From JAUIAI01 sp049680625 (GTDB taxonomy: Bacteria; Pseudomonadota; Gammaproteobacteria; Burkholderiales; Burkholderiaceae_E): a DNA stretch of 16,827 nucleotides. Position 1 is the stretch's first letter, and each line of letters opens with the position of its first letter. Of this stretch, positions 14,649 through 16,827 are shown piece after piece. The notes under the pieces are model-generated. The model worked only from the letters and a program-made list of their open reading frames with translations. It did no database searches and was not told the DNA's origin. Location of the stretch: assembly GCA_049680625.1 (NCBI GenBank), contig JBAUID010000147.1:1-16827 (forward strand), in the 5' to 3' direction. The position numbers were made by a program, and so were the translations under genes.

Positions 14649-16818
14649 AAGTGACAATTTGCGACGCCGGCAACGCCCTCCCCGTGCGATCGCGACGGAC
14701 ATTCCAAAAGAGGTAGGCCAGAAACAGCGCCATAGCGCCAGCGTGAAGCAAACTGGCATTGGGCCACATCATCGCGCAACCCAGTGCAAACAGAATCGGT
14801 CGCATCCAATAAGTCACCGGCCCTTCGAGGTAACCTTCCAGAGCCGCAGCAATGGCGTAGATACCAAAAAACGCAAAAAACGCCACGTTCAAGTCGTACC
14901 ACAGGTTGCCGCCCAGGAAAGGCGTATAGGCAAAAAGGAAAGGCACGATATACAGCCCCTTGGCCAGCTTCAGCGACGTGAATCCGGTACGCATCGGCGG
15001 CGTACCGGCAATGGCAGCGGCGGCAAACGCCGTCAGGCACACTGGTGGCGTGACCCCGGAATCCTGACTCAGCCAGAAGATAATCATGTGAGCCGATAGC
15101 AAGGCAATCGTCAATGCTTCAGGCGTCAGCGCGGCCTCTTTAAATGTCCGGGCGATATCCAGCGGGATTTTCTCGTAGATGGCCAGCGCCGCATCGTAAG
15201 TCATTGGCGATCCGATCTGACCCATCTGATCGGGTGCCACCAGCATCAGCATCGCCTTGGCACTATCTCCAAGGGTTCCCGAGGCTATCGCATTGATCAC
15301 ATCGGCCTGTGCGATTAAATCTGCCAGCGCCGGCGCAGACAATGTGGCCAGCACAATGTATGACGCGGTGACCGGCAGCCCCATCCCCAGCACCAGTGAA
15401 GCCAGTGCAATCAGAATCAAAGCTACAAACAAACTACCGCCGGCCCACTGGTTAATCATCAGGGAAAATGTATTGCCGACACCCGTCGTCGCGATCGCGT
15501 TGACCACGACACCAACACCTACCAACAACACGGCGGTAAGAATCATGTCGTTCGAACCCTTGGCCAGGGCTTGATAGATATCGCGCAGCCCCATACCACC
15601 GCCTGGACGCAGCCAGGACGCAGCAATCAATGCCAGAATCGCAATCCCGGCGCAATAAGTCGGGGTGAAGCCGTAAATCAGCAAGCCCATTAAAATACCG
15701 ATCGGCAGAAAAAACTGCAGGCCGCCGCGACGCATTACGTCCATCACCCCAGGCCCCTCACCAGCCTCAGGCTGTAGGTTGAGACGTTTGGCCTGGATAC
15801 GCACAAAACAGGCGACCGACCAGAAATACAGTAACGCCGGCAGCACCGAGACCGAGACAATGGTCAGGTAAGGAATGTTGGTGTAGGACGCCATCACAAA
15901 CGCTCCGGCACCCATCAGCGGCGGCATTATCTGCCCTCCGGTGGATGCCGCTGCTTCGGTGGCCGCTGCAAAACGCGCCGGAAAACCGGCACGCTTCATC
16001 ATCGGAATAGTAAAAACGCCGGTTGCCGCCACGTTGGCCACTGTTGAACCAGAGATTGTGCCCATGAGGGCCGAGCCAAATACGGCTACAAAACCCGGAC
16101 CACCAATCAGGCGCCGGGCCAGCGCCCGGGACAAATCCAGAATGAACTCGCCGGCCCCTGAGCGCGTAAGAAATGCACCGAACAACACAAACATAAAGAC
16201 ATAAGTCGCTGAGATGCTGGCGATATTTCCCAGCATGCCGTCTTCAGTATGAAAGGTGCGATACAACATGGTCTGCAATGACAGACCAGGGAACGTCATA
16301 ATGCCTGGCACATACTTGCCCCAGAACACCACGTAAGTAAACGCGATGAACATCATGGCCGGTATTAACCATCCCGTTGTCCGGCGTACAAACTCCAGGA
16401 CAAGCAACGGCGCCAGAATGGTGAATACCCAGTCGTACCAGAGAAATTCGGCATTGCGCGCGTAAAAAGACTTTTCGCCAAGAATCAGATACGCGATACA
16501 AGCCAATGCAAGCACGGCCAATACACAGTCGATGAATAACGCAATACGCGTACCCCGAGCCGTGCGGGTCTGGACAAGGGGGTAGCTCAAGGCGCAGAGC
16601 GCGCCAAAACCACCAAAGTGAATGACGTTAACCCAGGGCTCCGACCACGTCCCGAGAGTATTCAGCCAGATATGCAACAGCGCCAAGCCCACGCCACCGA
16701 CCATCGCCACGCGGCCAACCCGCGACCCGGGGCTGCGTAAGCCCCGGCCACTGTCGATATCAATGTCGGGTTCGGTCACCGGCGCTGCGGGAAGACCGCC
16801 CTGCTTGTGAACTACCAA
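14647..16818 (-). CDS. Fused TRAP transporter permease (small + large subunits)
   Basis: Seen: about 723 residues. A short hydrophilic N-terminus (1-35) is followed by four or so membrane helices of the DctQ-like small subunit (about 36-165), then the many-helix DctM-like large subunit. Signatures of the fused family are GTISGSTVANVAATG (253-267), EAAASTGGQIMPP (288-300) and GMGLPVTASYIVLATL in the second half. Known of the family: TRAP permeases import carboxylates or other organic acids with the sodium gradient and need a separate periplasmic binding protein, usually of the TAXI type for fused permeases. No such binding gene is in the window; it may lie beyond the right edge. Start: TTG at 16818 is provisional. 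It has no ribosome site, and the frame stays open for the last nine bases, so the true start may be outside. Downstream is the thiolase, which hints that the imported acid is broken down through CoA esters. Confidence 0.9.
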   Translation of the reverse strand: MVVHKQGGLPAAPVTEPDIDIDSGRGLRSPGSRVGRVAMVGGVGLALLHIWLNTLGTWSEPWVNVIHFGGFGALCALSYPLVQTRTARGTRIALFIDCVLAVLALACIAYLILGEKSFYARNAEFLWYDWVFTILAPLLVLEFVRRTTGWLIPAMMFIAFTYVVFWGKYVPGIMTFPGLSLQTMLYRTFHTEDGMLGNIASISATYVFMFVLFGAFLTRSGAGEFILDLSRALARRLIGGPGFVAVFGSALMGTISGSTVANVAATGVFTIPMMKRAGFPARFAAATEAAASTGGQIMPPLMGAGAFVMASYTNIPYLTIVSVSVLPALLYFWSVACFVRIQAKRLNLQPEAGEGPGVMDVMRRGGLQFFLPIGILMGLLIYGFTPTYCAGIAILALIAASWLRPGGGMGLRDIYQALAKGSNDMILTAVLLVGVGVVVNAIATTGVGNTFSLMINQWAGGSLFVALILIALASLVLGMGLPVTASYIVLATLSAPALADLIAQADVINAIASGTLGDSAKAMLMLVAPDQMGQIGSPMTYDAALAIYEKIPLDIARTFKEAALTPEALTIALLSAHMIIFWLSQDSGVTPPVCLTAFAAAAIAGTPPMRTGFTSLKLAKGLYIVPFLFAYTPFLGGNLWYDLNVAFFAFFGIYAIAAALEGYLEGPVTYWMRPILFALGCAMMWPNASLLHAGAMALFLAYLFWNVRRDRTGRALPASQIVT

Positions 16819-16827
16819 CTTATTTTG

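Noticed and set aside
1..16827. CRISPR arrays, tRNA or rRNA genes, transposases, phage genes
   Set aside because: No regularly spaced long repeats, no recognisable structural RNA, and no mobile-element proteins in any frame.

Overview
The window is a protein-dense stretch (eleven genes, roughly 55% G+C by eye) from a proteobacterium. Gram-negative features include periplasmic signal peptides, a lipoprotein, an ABC solute-binding protein and a fused TRAP permease. The mix of transporters and acyl-CoA enzymes suits a free-living, possibly marine, gammaproteobacterium. That placement is a judgement from gene style; no rRNA or tRNA is present to fix it.

Layout. (1) Positions 29-2434, minus strand: a periplasmic branched-chain-amino-acid-type substrate-binding protein lies downstream of an EamA/DMT transporter. 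They are separated by a 315-bp gap with a weak promoter candidate, direct repeats and palindromes. (2) Positions 2779-3558, plus strand: a CAP/SCP-domain lipoprotein. (3) Positions 3659-8648, plus strand: a likely operon of two different acyl-CoA dehydrogenases (one long-chain/isovaleryl type, one ACAD10/11 type), a MoxR AAA+ ATPase and a CoxE-like VWA protein. The last two overlap by one base. The operon ends at a strong bidirectional terminator at 8671-8700. (4) Positions 8727-16818, minus strand, convergent: fused TRAP permease, thiolase, SDR oxidoreductase, a large secreted discoidin-like/transglutaminase-like/TPR protein, and a secreted cyclase-family hydrolase. This series runs from the right edge leftwards.

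How the genes may work together. Uptake (TRAP permease), acyl-CoA oxidation (two dehydrogenases), NAD(P)-dependent redox (SDR) and thiolytic cleavage (thiolase) look like parts of a carboxylic-acid catabolic locus read from two convergent operons. No CoA ligase, enoyl-CoA hydratase, kinase or regulator is visible, so the substrate is unknown. The most interesting points are the MoxR-VWA remodelling pair in an acyl-CoA dehydrogenase operon without carbon monoxide dehydrogenase genes, and the stand-alone ACAD10/11-type dehydrogenase. Further points are the secreted transglutaminase-like/TPR protein within a catabolic gene series, a secreted cyclase with altered metal-motif residues, and unusual start regions for the EamA transporter, the SDR and the thiolase. 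I found no CRISPR array, insertion sequence, phage gene, tRNA or rRNA.
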